DNA of 64,000 nucleotides from Halobellus clavatus (GTDB taxonomy: Archaea; Halobacteriota; Halobacteria; Halobacteriales; Haloferacaceae). The position numbers and the translations under genes were made by a program. This document shows, one piece after another, positions 27,271 to 36,717 of this stretch (positions are counted from its first letter, which is position 1; each line of letters begins with the position of its first letter). Below the pieces are notes generated by a model. The model was given only the letters and a program-made list of their open reading frames with translations, was not told the DNA's origin and ran no database searches. The stretch spans positions 62,001-126,000 of the forward strand of contig NZ_FNPB01000008.1 in the NCBI RefSeq assembly GCF_900107195.1. Direction: 5' to 3'.

Positions 27271-28005
27271 CTATCGCCCGCTTCGCGCGAACGTCAGATA
27301 GCCGGTGTGACCGACGCCGGCCGTCGAGGGTCGGGACCCGCGCTCGCCGAAGTCCATCTCGCGCTGGATCGTCTCGTAGGTCTCGATGTCGACCAGCCCC
27401 GCCTCGCGGGCGGCCTCGACGGCCTCGCGGCTGTGCTCGACGAACGGCGAGTAGACGGCGACGTGGCCGCCATCCGACAGGAGATCCGGTGCGTGGCGGA
27501 CGACCTCGGGTGCGTCACCCGTATCGAGCGTGATCGCGTCGAACGCTCCACCGCTGGGGAGGTCGTCGAGGCGCTCGGTGAGGTCGCCCGTCCGCACGTC
27601 GACGCGGTCGTCGACGCCGGCCAGGCGCATATTCTCGCGAGCGACCTCGGCGAATTCGGGGTCGATCTCGTAGGAGGTCACGCGGGCCCGCATCCGACCG
27701 AGATACGCCGCGAGGACACCTGTCCCGGTCCCGGCGTCGAGAACACGGTCGTCGGCCGCGATGCCGGTGTAGCCCACCACGAGGCCGACGTCGCGCGGCA
27801 TCATCGGCGCGCCGGTGCGCTCGAAGTGGTTGAACAGGTCCGGCCCGCGCAGCCGACGGACGACGAACGGTTCCCCGAGATGCGTCTCAAGGACGTCTCC
27901 GGGTTCGACGTCTTCGGGCACGTCCAGCACCCCGAGATCGGTCTGGAGTTCGTCGCCCGGCGCGCGGAGGTACTCGCGATTCTCGTGGACGAGGAGGTAG
28001 CTCAC
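27271..28005 (-). CDS. trmI: tRNA (adenine-N1)-methyltransferase TrmI
   Basis: A class I SAM-dependent methyltransferase of 244 residues. The SAM motif [16 protein letters not shown] is preceded by the [10 protein letters not shown] substrate region, and [10 protein letters not shown] is motif IV. The archaeal enzyme makes m1A at tRNA positions 57/58. Its start codon overlaps the stop of the NAC gene by 4 bp, so the two are translationally coupled. No TATA is needed between them. Confidence 0.9.
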   Translation of the reverse strand: MSYLLVHENREYLRAPGDELQTDLGVLDVPEDVEPGDVLETHLGEPFVVRRLRGPDLFNHFERTGAPMMPRDVGLVVGYTGIAADDRVLDAGTGTGVLAAYLGRMRARVTSYEIDPEFAEVARENMRLAGVDDRVDVRTGDLTERLDDLPSGGAFDAITLDTGDAPEVVRHAPDLLSDGGHVAVYSPFVEHSREAVEAAREAGLVDIETYETIQREMDFGERGSRPSTAGVGHTGYLTFARSGR

Positions 28006-28394
28006 TCGAGGTGGGCGATGGCGGCCGCGAGGTCGCCGTCGTGTGCTTCGAGAGCCTCTCGGGCCGCATCAGTGTTCACGCCCGCTCGCTGGGCGACGAG
28101 TTCGACGTCCTCGGTCGGGATGCCCTCCTCCCCGTCCGCCCCGTCGTCGATGGCTTCGGCGTCGGCACCGTCGGATCCGCCGGCGCCGCGCTCGCGGGTC
28201 TCGGGCTCGCCGACGACCTGGTACGTCTCCTGCCCCTGGGCGTCCATCCGGGTGACCTGCGCGTCGGAGAAGACGAGTTCCTCGTCGGCCGTCTTGATGA
28301 CGACCTCCTCGGCATCGAGTTCGGTGACGTCGATGCCCATCTGTTCCATCATTTGCTTCATCTTCCGGGGGTTCATTCCGCCTCCGCCAAACAT
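28002..28394 (-). CDS. nac: nascent polypeptide-associated complex protein
   Basis: A 130-residue homodimeric ribosome-associated chaperone. It begins [20 protein letters not shown], has the NAC beta domain ([18 protein letters not shown]), an acidic linker, then a UBA domain ([19 protein letters not shown]). An upstream open frame exists but the family begins here. The stop overlaps the trmI start by 4 bp. Gene order nac-trmI pairs protein biogenesis with tRNA modification. Confidence 0.92.
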   Translation of the reverse strand: MFGGGGMNPRKMKQMMEQMGIDVTELDAEEVVIKTADEELVFSDAQVTRMDAQGQETYQVVGEPETRERGAGGSDGADAEAIDDGADGEEGIPTEDVELVAQRAGVNTDAAREALEAHDGDLAAAIAHLE

Positions 28395-28480
28395 AGTTGT
28401 CCGATGCGAGGGCGGCCGGTAGCAAAAGCGTGGCGAACCCGGCCTGTGCGGGCATTTCGTTCGACGCGCCGGGCCAGCGG

Positions 28481-28939
28481 TCACTCCTCGGGCGAGCGCT
28501 GCAGGCCGGTCGCCTCCTCGATCTCCATCTCGTACCCGACGATCGAAAGTTGCCGTGGGCCCACATTCGAGAGGTCCGGCGACCACGCGTTCTCGTCGAT
28601 CAACGCGCCGATATCGGACCACTCCTTTGTCGAGAGTTCCCTCAGCGGCCCGAACGCGAGCACGCTTCGCCAGTCAGCCTGCGATTCGATGTCGTACACC
28701 GCCAGGCAAGCGCGCTCGGTCGCCTCACTGAACGCGATCTTCTGGCTGTCGGACCGGAATCGCCAGAAGGCGAACACCGCCCGTCCGGATTCATACCCGA
28801 ACGAGATCGGCACTGCGTAGGCTTCACTGTCGTCGGCCAGTGAGAGAATGCCGGTACCCTGTTCTGAGAGATATGCGTCGATCTCCGCGTCGGTCATTTG
28901 CCCGCCGCGAACCCGACCCGGATCGACATCATCAGACAT
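28481..28939 (-). CDS. pyridoxamine 5'-phosphate oxidase-fold flavoprotein
   Basis: A 152-residue protein with the split-barrel FMN-binding pattern: [40 protein letters not shown] and ACLAVYDI. In haloarchaea many such proteins are flavin-dependent reductases of F420 or unknown type. The start at 28939 is chosen because the conserved part begins just after it; an alternative Met is at residue 15. It is divergent from the mutase gene. Confidence 0.78.
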   Translation of the reverse strand: MSDDVDPGRVRGGQMTDAEIDAYLSEQGTGILSLADDSEAYAVPISFGYESGRAVFAFWRFRSDSQKIAFSEATERACLAVYDIESQADWRSVLAFGPLRELSTKEWSDIGALIDENAWSPDLSNVGPRQLSIVGYEMEIEEATGLQRSPEE

Positions 28940-29044
28940 AACCGGCGCTTCGTCGGCCTCCGTTATGGCCTTTGTTCCTTCGGGCGGCGTCACGACGACA
29001 CGCGCGTCACACAGTTTCAAGGTCGCCGGCGCGCTCGTTCGGGT

Positions 29045-30721
29045 ATGTTCGACCCCGACGACCTCGCGAAGATCCGCGCGGCCAAGCGCGAGTGGGAGGA
29101 GGAGACGCTCGAACCCACGATCGAACGCTTCGGGGAGCGAAAGGAGACGTTCACGACGGACACGAGCGGCCCGGAACTGGATCGGGTCTACACTCCCGAC
29201 GACGTCGCAGACCTCGACTACGACGCGGATCTCGGACTCCCGGGTGCGGAACCGTACACGCGGGGGGTCTATCCGACGATGCACCGCGGCCGACTCTGGA
29301 CGATGCGGCAATACGCCGGGATGGGGACCGCACGTGAGACGAACGAGCGGTTTCGGTATCTGATCGACCAGGGCTCCTCGGGGCTCTCGATGGCGTTCGA
29401 CCTCCCGACGCAGAAGGGCTATGACTCCGACGCGGGGATGGCCGCCGGCGAGGTCGGGAAGGCGGGCGTCGCCATCGACAGCCTCCGGGATATGGAAGTC
29501 GTCTTCGATGGGATTCCGCTCGATGAGGTCTCGACGTCGATGACGATCAACGCGCCCGCAGCGGTGCTGCTCGCGATGTACGTCGCTATCGGCGATCAGC
29601 AGGGCGTCGACCGTGATAAACTGCGTGGCACTATACAGAACGACATCCTCAAGGAGTACATCGCACGGAACCTCTACATCTACCCGCCGGAGCCCTCGAT
29701 GCGGCTCATCACGGACATCTTCGAGTTCTGCGCCGAGGAAGTGCCGAACTTCAACACCATCTCGATTTCGGGATATCACATCCGCGAGGCGGGATCGACA
29801 GCGGCCCAGGAGATCGCGTTTACCCTCGCTGACGGGATTGCCTACGTTGAGGCGGCGCTCGACGCCGGTCTCGCGGTCGACGACTTCGCGCCGCAACTGT
29901 CGTTCTTCTTCAACGCACACAACAACGTCCTCGAGGAAGTCGCGAAGTTCCGGGCCGCGAGGCGACTGTGGGCCGGGATTATGGACGAGCGGTTCGGCGC
30001 CGACAACCCAAAGTCGAAGCAACTGAAGTTCCACGCCCAGACCGGGGGCTCGACGCTGACGGCCCAGCAGGTCGAAAACAACGTGGTCCGCGTGGCTTAC
30101 CAGGCGATGGCGGCCGTCCTCGGCGGGGCCCAGAGCCTCCACACCAACGGGAAAGACGAGGCCCTCTCACTGCCGACCGAAGAGTCGGTTCGGACCGCGC
30201 TGCGGACGCAGCAGATCCTCGCGCACGAGTCGGGGGTCGCAGATACCATCGACCCGCTCGGCGGGAGTTACGCCGTCGAGTCGCTCACCGACGAGATCGA
30301 GGCCGAAGCCCGAGACCTGCTCGAGGAGATCGACGACCGCGGCGGGATGCGGCCGGCCGTCGAATCCGGGTGGGTCAAACGCCAGATCCAGGACGTCGCG
30401 TTCGAGCGCCAGCGCGAGATCGAAGCCGGCGAACGGGTCGTCGTCGGCGTCAACAAGTACCAGGTCGACGAGGAACCCGAGGCGGACATCGAAGCGGTCG
30501 ATCCCGAGGACGAACGGCGGCAGCAAGAGCGCCTTCGAGCGGTGAAAGACGAGCGCGACGACGAGGCTGTCGAGGCGGCGCTGTCAGACATCCGGGCGGC
30601 CGCTGCAGGCGAGGAGAACCTCCTCCCGCCGATCGTCGAGGCGGTGAAGGCGTACGCGACGGTCGGGGAGATCTCGGACGTCCTTCGCGAGGAGTTCGGC
30701 GAGTATCGCCCCGCGGTGTGA
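29045..30721 (+). CDS. mcmA1: methylmalonyl-CoA mutase large (catalytic) subunit
   Basis: A 558-residue TIM-barrel subunit (starts [20 protein letters not shown]) containing [16 protein letters not shown] and [11 protein letters not shown]. It isomerises methylmalonyl-CoA and succinyl-CoA using adenosylcobalamin. It lacks the C-terminal DxHxxG cobalamin-binding domain, as expected for the split archaeal enzyme; the small subunit is not in this window. An upstream in-frame extension to 28898 is rejected. The epimerase follows, making a complete partial pathway for propionyl-CoA use. Confidence 0.93.
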   Translation: MFDPDDLAKIRAAKREWEEETLEPTIERFGERKETFTTDTSGPELDRVYTPDDVADLDYDADLGLPGAEPYTRGVYPTMHRGRLWTMRQYAGMGTARETNERFRYLIDQGSSGLSMAFDLPTQKGYDSDAGMAAGEVGKAGVAIDSLRDMEVVFDGIPLDEVSTSMTINAPAAVLLAMYVAIGDQQGVDRDKLRGTIQNDILKEYIARNLYIYPPEPSMRLITDIFEFCAEEVPNFNTISISGYHIREAGSTAAQEIAFTLADGIAYVEAALDAGLAVDDFAPQLSFFFNAHNNVLEEVAKFRAARRLWAGIMDERFGADNPKSKQLKFHAQTGGSTLTAQQVENNVVRVAYQAMAAVLGGAQSLHTNGKDEALSLPTEESVRTALRTQQILAHESGVADTIDPLGGSYAVESLTDEIEAEARDLLEEIDDRGGMRPAVESGWVKRQIQDVAFERQREIEAGERVVVGVNKYQVDEEPEADIEAVDPEDERRQQERLRAVKDERDDEAVEAALSDIRAAAAGEENLLPPIVEAVKAYATVGEISDVLREEFGEYRPAV

Positions 30722-30775
30722 TCGCCCGCTGTAGCGGCTGTAGCGACGTCCGTACTCGTCGCACCGACCCCGACG

Positions 30776-30782
30776 CTTTATT
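30776..30782 (+). promoter_or_regulatory. TATA box for the epimerase gene
   Basis: The sequence ctttatt is 25-31 nt upstream of the ATG at 30807, implying a transcript separate from the mutase. Confidence 0.55.
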
Positions 30783-30806
30783 CGCCTCTCGCGCGAGGAA
30801 TCCGGT

Positions 30807-31214
30807 ATGTCGGTGTCTTTCGACCACCTTGGCGTCGCGACCGAGTCGGGAGCGGACCTCGCCGAGACGTTCGAGACGCTCTTCGACGCGTCGCTCGTCC
30901 ACGAGGAGCGCTTCGGGGGGATGACCGTCCGGTTCTTGGATCTCGGGAGGGGCTACTTCGAGATTCTCGAACCGCACGAAACGGGGACGATTTCGCAGTT
31001 CCTCTCGCGGAACGGACCGGGTATCCACCACGTCGCACTGCGGACTGCGGACCTCGACGCTGCCCTGAACCGCGCCCGCGACGCCGGTGTCGAACTCGTC
31101 GACGAGGAGCCCCGTCCCGGCGCCTGGGGCCACGACGTGGCGTTCTTACACCCGAACTCGACCGGTGGCGTGCTCGTCGAGTACGTCGACGGCGCGTCGG
31201 CCGCGTCCGAGTGA
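30807..31214 (+). CDS. mce: methylmalonyl-CoA epimerase
   Basis: A 135-residue vicinal-oxygen-chelate protein. The two half-domains begin FDHLGVATES and IHHVALRTAD; metal-binding His/Glu residues are in these and in FEILEP and VLVEYV. It interconverts (R)- and (S)-methylmalonyl-CoA between propionyl-CoA carboxylase and the mutase just upstream. It has its own TATA-like element. Confidence 0.92.
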   Translation: MSVSFDHLGVATESGADLAETFETLFDASLVHEERFGGMTVRFLDLGRGYFEILEPHETGTISQFLSRNGPGIHHVALRTADLDAALNRARDAGVELVDEEPRPGAWGHDVAFLHPNSTGGVLVEYVDGASAASE

Positions 31215-31232
31215 CGGCCCCCCGGTCAGTAC

Positions 31233-31239
31233 AGTTTAG
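31233..31239 (+). promoter_or_regulatory. TATA box for the MenE-like ligase
   Basis: The sequence agtttag is 27-33 nt upstream of the ATG at 31266. Confidence 0.5.
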
Positions 31240-31265
31240 ACCGTCGCCTACCCAGTGGTGGTAGT

Positions 31266-33176
31266 ATGCGCGATTGGCTCTCTCACCGCGCCCGGATCGA
31301 GCCGTCCGGCGAGGCGCTCGTCGTCGCTCGCAGCGGCGACGTGTTCACTTTCGAAGACCTCGATACGCTCGTCGAGGACCTCGCCGGCCGCCTCGCCGCG
31401 GCGGGGGTCGGGGCGGGCACACATCTCGGTGCCGTTCTCGACACTCGTCTCGAGTACGTCTGTCTGATCCACGCCGCGATGCGCCTCGGTGCCCGGCTCG
31501 TCCCGATAGGGGACGAACTCACCTCGCGCGAGCTGGCCGGACAGTTCGAGACGGCCGACGTGACTACTGTCGTCTGCGGCGCGGAGACCGAACCGGCCGT
31601 CGTCGACGCCACCGAGGGCCGCGAGACCACAGAGCGCATTTCGGTGTTGAGCGTCGACGATCCGCGAACGTCGGGGGCCGAAGCGCTCTCGCAGATGGAG
31701 CCCGAGACGGTGTCGCCGGCGGACTGGGCGCTCCACGACACGACTCTCGTGCTGTTCACCTCGGGGACGACGGGGGATCCGAAGGCCGTCCAGTTGACGA
31801 TGCAGAACCTCCTCGCGAGCGCGGTCGCGTCCGCGTTCCGGCTGGGGATCGATCCCGACGACCGGTGGCTGGTGACGCTCTCGCTGCACCATATGGGCGG
31901 CATCGCGCCGATCTTGCGGCTCCCGCTGTACGGCACGACGGTCGTCCTCCGGCAGTCGTTCGATGCCGGCGCGACTGTTGACGACATCGACCGTTACGAC
32001 GCCACCGCGACTTCACTGGTGCCGACGATGCTTCGACGGATGCTCGCCCGTCGCGGCACGCTCCCGGACTCGCTCCGGGTCGTGCTGCTCGGCGGCGCAC
32101 CCGCCTCCACCGACCTGATCGAACGCTGTCGAGACTACTCGGTCCCGGTGTACCCGACCTACGGGATGACCGAAACGGCGTCGCAGATCGCCACTGCCAG
32201 CCCAGCCGAGGCGTTCGAGGCGCCCCAGTCGGTGGGCCGGCCCCTGTTTTTCACCGATGTGACCATCGTCGACGAGGCGGGGGCCCCGCTGCCGGCGGGC
32301 GAATCCGGTGAGATCGTCGTCGAGGCGCCGACCGTCACTCCGGGGTACTACGGCGACGCCGACGCGACGGCCGACGCGTTCGGCCAGCACGGCTTTCACA
32401 CCGGCGACGTCGGCGTTCGGGCGGCGGACGGCGTTCTCACGGTGTTGAACCGCCTCGACGATCGGATCCTCACCGGCGGGAAAAACGTCGATCCCGGCGA
32501 AGTCGCCGACGTCCTCCGGGCCCACCCGACAGTCTACGACGCGGCAGTCGTCGGCGTCCCCGACGCCGAGTGGGGCGAGCGCGTCTCCGCGCTCGTGGTC
32601 CCGGAGCGCGCCCACCGGAGCGACGTCGACGCCCACGCGGACGACCCCAGTGATCCCCTGGATCGAGACGACGTGCTCGCGTTCGCCCGCGAGCGACTGG
32701 CGGGATTCAAACTCCCGAAGACGATCGCGATCGCGGAGTCGCTCCCCCGGACGGTCTCGGGCACGATCGATCGAGAAGCCGTGCGGGCGCAGTTCTCTGG
32801 TGCCGACGCGGGCCAGCCCCCGGCAGGCGACGACGGGGCGACGGTCGCCGATGTCGGGGCCGATTCGGTCGCCAATCCCGAGACCCCTGGCGAATCGGCA
32901 TCGGCTGGCGGGTCCGAGTCGGGCAGTGACTCCGAGTCGGGCAGTGACTCCGAGTCGGGCAGTGGCTCCGAGTCTGGCAGTGGATCCGAGTCGGGCAGTG
33001 ACTCCGAGTCGGGCAGTGGCTCCGAGTCTGGCAGTGACTCCGACTCGGACGGTGGCTCCAAGTCGCCCCCCGAGTCTGCATCGCCTGCGGGACCCGAATC
33101 GACCGCTGACCACGACGGAACGCACGAGGAACCAGCGTCGGAGTCTGACGACGGTGAGGACGGCGAAACGCGGTGA
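31266..33176 (+). CDS. menE: o-succinylbenzoate--CoA ligase (MenE-like) with Ser/Asp-repeat tail
   Basis: An ANL-superfamily adenylating ligase of 636 residues. The P-loop-like TLVLFTSGTTGDPK, GMTETAS, FHTGDVG and LDDRILTGGKNVDPGEV motifs are in order. It would activate o-succinylbenzoate in menaquinone synthesis. The C-terminal A10 motif reads LPRTVSGTIDREAV, so the usual catalytic Lys after SG is a Thr. After residue ~515, a ~120-residue acidic tail of repeated GSDSES/GSGSES units is fused, unlike ordinary MenE (about 500 residues). No other men genes are nearby, so a different acyl substrate is possible. Confidence 0.78.
   Translation: MRDWLSHRARIEPSGEALVVARSGDVFTFEDLDTLVEDLAGRLAAAGVGAGTHLGAVLDTRLEYVCLIHAAMRLGARLVPIGDELTSRELAGQFETADVTTVVCGAETEPAVVDATEGRETTERISVLSVDDPRTSGAEALSQMEPETVSPADWALHDTTLVLFTSGTTGDPKAVQLTMQNLLASAVASAFRLGIDPDDRWLVTLSLHHMGGIAPILRLPLYGTTVVLRQSFDAGATVDDIDRYDATATSLVPTMLRRMLARRGTLPDSLRVVLLGGAPASTDLIERCRDYSVPVYPTYGMTETASQIATASPAEAFEAPQSVGRPLFFTDVTIVDEAGAPLPAGESGEIVVEAPTVTPGYYGDADATADAFGQHGFHTGDVGVRAADGVLTVLNRLDDRILTGGKNVDPGEVADVLRAHPTVYDAAVVGVPDAEWGERVSALVVPERAHRSDVDAHADDPSDPLDRDDVLAFARERLAGFKLPKTIAIAESLPRTVSGTIDREAVRAQFSGADAGQPPAGDDGATVADVGADSVANPETPGESASAGGSESGSDSESGSDSESGSGSESGSGSESGSDSESGSGSESGSDSDSDGGSKSPPESASPAGPESTADHDGTHEEPASESDDGEDGETR
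32921..33060. repeat. 18-bp tandem repeats encoding a Ser/Asp/Gly/Glu tail
   Basis: About seven to eight imperfect copies of an 18-bp unit (gggcagtgactccgagtc) in phase with the ligase frame. Variation is mostly gac/ggc in one codon, giving GSDSES or GSGSES. The unit preserves the reading frame. Confidence 0.85.
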
Positions 33177-33217
33177 TAAACGAACAACCCAGTTGAAGTT
33201 TTCTCCAGTTCTGGGGG

Positions 33218-33225
33218 TTATTTAG
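33218..33225 (+). promoter_or_regulatory. TATA box for the acyl-CoA dehydrogenase
   Basis: The sequence ttatttag lies 23-30 nt before the ATG at 33248; this supports that ATG over the GTG two codons upstream. Confidence 0.65.
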
Positions 33226-33247
33226 TTTCGCGCCCCCATCCGTGGCT

Positions 33248-34399
33248 ATGGATCTGCTCGACGAATCGGTCGTCCCTGCGCACGCCCACGAGGTGAAGCG
33301 GGAGGCCCGAGAGTTCGCCGACGAACACATCCGACCGAACGCTGAGGAGTACTTCCGATCGGGGGAGTACCCGTGGGACGTTCTGGAGGCGGGAATGGAC
33401 GCGGGACTCGTCGCTCAGGACATCAGCGAAGAGTACGGCGGTCGGGGGCTCGACCTCGAACAGGTACTCGCGATCAACGAGGAGTTCTACGCCGCTGACG
33501 CGGGGATCGCGCTCACGCTGATGCTCGCCTCCTTCGGGTGTGAGATCATCGAGACCTACGGAACCGAAGCACAGAAAGACGAGTATCTCCGCCCGGTCGC
33601 GGCCACCGACCAACTCTCCGGACTCGCGGTGTCGGAACCCCAGACGGGGTCGGATATGGCCGGGATGACCACCACCGCCGAGCGGACTGACGACGGCTGG
33701 GTCCTGAACGGTGAGAAGTACTGGGTGGGGAACGCAGTGGAAGCCGACTGGCTCACCGTCTACGCGAAGACCGGCGACGGCGACGACCGCTACGGCAACT
33801 ACTCGATGTTCATCGTCGAGACGGATACCGCCGGCTACGAGGCCCAGCACATCCCCGAGAAGATCGGGATGCGCGCGTCCAAGCAGGGACACATCATCTT
33901 CGACGATTGCGAGATCCCCGAGGAGAACCTCGTCGGCACCGAGGGCGGCGGATTCTACGTGCTCGCGGACTTCTTCAACCACGGTCGGGTGGTCGTCGGC
34001 GGCCACGGGATCGGTCTCGCGGCTCACGCCATCGAGGAGACCTGGAAGTTCGTCCACGACCGGGAGGCGTTCGGTCGGGACATCGCAGAATTCCAATCGA
34101 CGCAGCACATCCTCGCGGATATGCGAATGGAGTTCGAGGCGGCACGAGCGCTGAACTGGCGCGCCGCCCGGAAGGTCAAACAGGGCGAGGACGCCGGATT
34201 CTGGGCCGCCGCGACGAAGACCAAATCCACGGAGACTGCGGTCGATTGCTCCGAGCGCGGGATGCAACTCCACGGCGGACGCTCGGTGCTCGAAGAGTAC
34301 CCCATCTCGCGTGTGTACCGCGACGCCCGTATTCCGGTGATCTACGAGGGTGCGAACGAGATTCAACGCAATCTCATCTACCGACAGGGCGACATCTGA
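33248..34399 (+). CDS. acd: acyl-CoA dehydrogenase
   Basis: A 383-residue FAD-dependent enzyme introducing the alpha,beta double bond in acyl-CoAs. GLAVSEPQTGSDMAGM (flavin/substrate) and the C-terminal IYEGANEIQRNLIYR, holding the catalytic Glu, are seen, as in short/medium-chain enzymes. The neighbours (mutase, epimerase) suggest a role in branched- or odd-chain catabolism. It has its own promoter. Substrate length cannot be assigned. Confidence 0.92.
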   Translation: MDLLDESVVPAHAHEVKREAREFADEHIRPNAEEYFRSGEYPWDVLEAGMDAGLVAQDISEEYGGRGLDLEQVLAINEEFYAADAGIALTLMLASFGCEIIETYGTEAQKDEYLRPVAATDQLSGLAVSEPQTGSDMAGMTTTAERTDDGWVLNGEKYWVGNAVEADWLTVYAKTGDGDDRYGNYSMFIVETDTAGYEAQHIPEKIGMRASKQGHIIFDDCEIPEENLVGTEGGGFYVLADFFNHGRVVVGGHGIGLAAHAIEETWKFVHDREAFGRDIAEFQSTQHILADMRMEFEAARALNWRAARKVKQGEDAGFWAAATKTKSTETAVDCSERGMQLHGGRSVLEEYPISRVYRDARIPVIYEGANEIQRNLIYRQGDI

Positions 34400-34401
34400 T
34401 C

Positions 34402-34430
34402 GACACCCTAACATTGTAGGGTCCGGTGTC
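34402..34430. promoter_or_regulatory. CCCTA-N6-TAGGG palindrome, copy 1
   Basis: CCCTA at 34406-34410 and TAGGG at 34417-34421 are exact inverted repeats, and an outer gacacc/ggtgtc pair (34402-34407, 34425-34430) flanks them. It lies after the acyl-CoA dehydrogenase stop and before the zinc-ribbon gene. A stem-loop terminator or operator is possible. Its core CCCTAAC-N4-TAGGGT recurs at 36628-36644. Confidence 0.6.
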
Positions 34431-34468
34431 AATGTTGTGGCAGTCCTCGTTTGTAGTACCGAACAACG

Positions 34469-34669
34469 ATGTCCAAGAGCCAGCCCACTGTCACCGAACT
34501 GACCGAGTACTGTGAGACCTGCGACACCCGGACCCCCCACGAGGTCTCGATCGAACTCAAGACCGAGAGCAAAAAGGAGACCAACCGAGCGTTCTCCCGC
34601 GAGCCCTACCGCGTGACCAAGTGTCACACCTGCGGCGACGAGCGAAGCCAGCGGATGAACGACGCCTGA
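34469..34669 (+). CDS. small zinc beta-ribbon protein (DUF7835-like)
   Basis: A 66-residue protein with CETC near the N terminus (residues 15-18) and CHTC near the C terminus, the four cysteines of one zinc ribbon, with a Lys/Glu-rich middle. The name DUF7835 is recalled. Upstream is the palindrome at 34402-34430. The Bat-like gene ends 10 bp downstream on the opposite strand. The role is unknown, but nucleic-acid or protein binding is typical of such ribbons. Confidence 0.75.
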   Translation: MSKSQPTVTELTEYCETCDTRTPHEVSIELKTESKKETNRAFSREPYRVTKCHTCGDERSQRMNDA

Positions 34670-34678
34670 GCGGCGGCG

Positions 34679-36562
34679 TCAGTCGTCGTCGGCCGCGTTG
34701 CCCGCGCGCCGTTCGCCTGCCCGCCTGTCCGCTTCGGTCTCTGCGAAGAACGACTCGATAAGCTTCCGCTCGCCGGCGCGGAGGTGTTCGTGGAACGTCG
34801 GCGCGGCGATTCCCAGCGAGTCTGCGACTTCTTCTGCGGTGCTCCCCCGCGGCCACTCGAAGTACCCCGAGGCCAGCGCCGTCTGCATCACGTCGCGCTG
34901 GCGATCGGTCAGTTTCTCCTCCAGTTGCCGTCGGAACGACGACGGCGACTGCACCGCCGACTCCACCTCGCGCTTCGCCAGCACCGACGTCTCCGGGAAC
35001 TCAGACTCGATCGCGTCCCGGAGGGCCCTGAGGTCCGCCTGGGGCGGGACACTGACGACGAACTCGCCGTCACCCCGCGTCGCACTGAAGGATTCCAGCG
35101 TCGCTCCCAGCGCCGCCACCGTCACGAAGACCGACGCGCCAGTCATCCGAAACTCGAACAGCGCCTCGTCGGCTTCCTCAGAGACCGTCCGCGCGTCGAT
35201 CACCGCATCGAGCGGCGCGACCGCTCCGACGACCGCCGCTGGGTCTCCGTCCTCGACGGCGATGTACGCCGAAACCACGCCCTCGTGCGTTGGTGTGATC
35301 CCCTCGACGCGAACAGTCGTCTCGAACTCCAGTGAGAGATCGATCACGAGGTCCCGAGTGTCGGTGTGGCCGAACACCAGTTCGACCGCCGTATCGGCGT
35401 AGAGCAACTGTTTCGACTCCGCGGCGTTGATGCCGTTGCCCACGGTTTCGCCGATCTCGGCGAGCATCGATCGCTCCTCGGCGGAAATGTCCCCGCGAAC
35501 GTAGATCACGAGCGCCCCGTAGATCGTCTCCCGATAGACGATCGGGACGGCGATCACGCTGTGACCTCCGTCGACCGACGGAGGGGTCGTCAGTGCGCGT
35601 TCGACGTGCGCTTTCGACACCGGCGCGGTGACAACCGACCGCGACTCGATTGCCTCGCGGACGACGGCGGTGGGCTCCCGTGCCGCGGCCGACTGCCCGC
35701 TCGCGTCTCCGCTCGGCCCGTCCTCGCTCGCGAGTGGGTCGCCGATCGACGCAGCAGCCGCCTGACGCTCGATGGCGTCGATCGTCTCGTCGTATCGAGC
35801 GATCCAGGCACCGTCGTACGGTGACGCCTCGAAGGAGTCACAGACCGTCTGTGCGATGTCGTCGCGGGTGGTCGCATCCACCAGCGCCTGATCGATCTGT
35901 CGGAGGAAGCCGTTGATCCGGCGGGCCCGTTCGAGTTGGCGTTCCCGCTCGCGGATCGCCGACTCCTGTTCGGCCCTGAGCTCTTGGACTCGGGCCGTCA
36001 GATCGTCGAGCGCGCCCGGGTCGCCGAGGTCGTGGGCGTCGCGGGATTCGAGGACGGCCTCGGTGGATTCGAGAGCGAAGTACTCGCGCACCCGCGCGTC
36101 GAACTCGGCGCGGACGAGGAGTTCCTCGACGGTCTCCCGGAGGTCCGTCTCGTTGACCGGCTTGACGAGGTACTCGTCGAACGGCATCTCGACGATGTCG
36201 GTGTCGGGCTCGACCGCAGTCATCATCGCGATCCGGCAGTCGTACCCCTGCTCGTCGATCGCCGCGAGGACCTCGTCGCCCGAGAGATCCGGCATCCGAC
36301 GGTCTAAGAGGACCACGTCCACGGCGTCGTCCATCCGGTCGAGCCCCTCCCGTCCGCCGTACGCGACGCGGACGGCGAAATCGTCCCGGAGCCAGTACTC
36401 GCAGGTGTCTGCGAGGTCCCTGTCGTCGTCGACGACGAGCACGACCGGTTCGTCGTCCTCCTCTTCGGCCCGCCCCGTCTGCGCCGCGGGAGCGGCCGCG
36501 CGTTCGTCGGCGGCCCCGCTCGCGCTCTCGATATCGTCGGCTGCGGGACGCTCGGACGGCAT
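34679..36562 (-). CDS. Bat-type response regulator (REC-HalX-GAF-BAT-HTH_10)
   Basis: A 627-residue regulator. After an acidic N terminus comes a receiver domain with VLVVDDDRD, the phospho-acceptor Asp in VVLLDRRMPDLSG, and Lys in YLVKPVNE. A HalX-like segment and coiled coil follow, then a GAF domain, then the bacterio-opsin-activator domain, then a C-terminal HTH_10 (LTDRQRDVMQTALASGYFEW). The gene probably drives light-, oxygen- or redox-related genes, but no bop gene is here. TATA-like ttatttac (minus strand, 36599-36592) and a palindrome at 36628 sit upstream. An in-frame extension to 36673 is not used. Confidence 0.86.
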   Translation of the reverse strand: MPSERPAADDIESASGAADERAAAPAAQTGRAEEEDDEPVVLVVDDDRDLADTCEYWLRDDFAVRVAYGGREGLDRMDDAVDVVLLDRRMPDLSGDEVLAAIDEQGYDCRIAMMTAVEPDTDIVEMPFDEYLVKPVNETDLRETVEELLVRAEFDARVREYFALESTEAVLESRDAHDLGDPGALDDLTARVQELRAEQESAIRERERQLERARRINGFLRQIDQALVDATTRDDIAQTVCDSFEASPYDGAWIARYDETIDAIERQAAAASIGDPLASEDGPSGDASGQSAAAREPTAVVREAIESRSVVTAPVSKAHVERALTTPPSVDGGHSVIAVPIVYRETIYGALVIYVRGDISAEERSMLAEIGETVGNGINAAESKQLLYADTAVELVFGHTDTRDLVIDLSLEFETTVRVEGITPTHEGVVSAYIAVEDGDPAAVVGAVAPLDAVIDARTVSEEADEALFEFRMTGASVFVTVAALGATLESFSATRGDGEFVVSVPPQADLRALRDAIESEFPETSVLAKREVESAVQSPSSFRRQLEEKLTDRQRDVMQTALASGYFEWPRGSTAEEVADSLGIAAPTFHEHLRAGERKLIESFFAETEADRRAGERRAGNAADDD

Positions 36563-36627
36563 CGTATCTCCCGGAAGAAGCGAGTCCACGGGTAAATAAC
36601 TGCCCCTCGGTCGAATCAGCGAACGGT

Positions 36628-36644
36628 CCCTAACGACATAGGGT
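36628..36644. promoter_or_regulatory. CCCTA-N6-TAGGG palindrome, copy 2
   Basis: CCCTA at 36628-36632 and TAGGG at 36639-36643 form an interrupted palindrome between the Bat-like gene (leftward) and the zinc-ribbon gene at 36718 (rightward). The 17-base core CCCTAAC-N4-TAGGGT matches the copy at 34406-34422. It lies 66 bp upstream of the Bat-like start and about 30 bp beyond its TATA box, a place suited to an activator or autoregulatory operator. Confidence 0.6.
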
Positions 36645-36717
36645 TCCGTGTTAGGTACTCCCGTTCCCTCCACCTAAGTGGATATGCACGACCGAACTGT
36701 CACCGAGGTGGGCCCCG

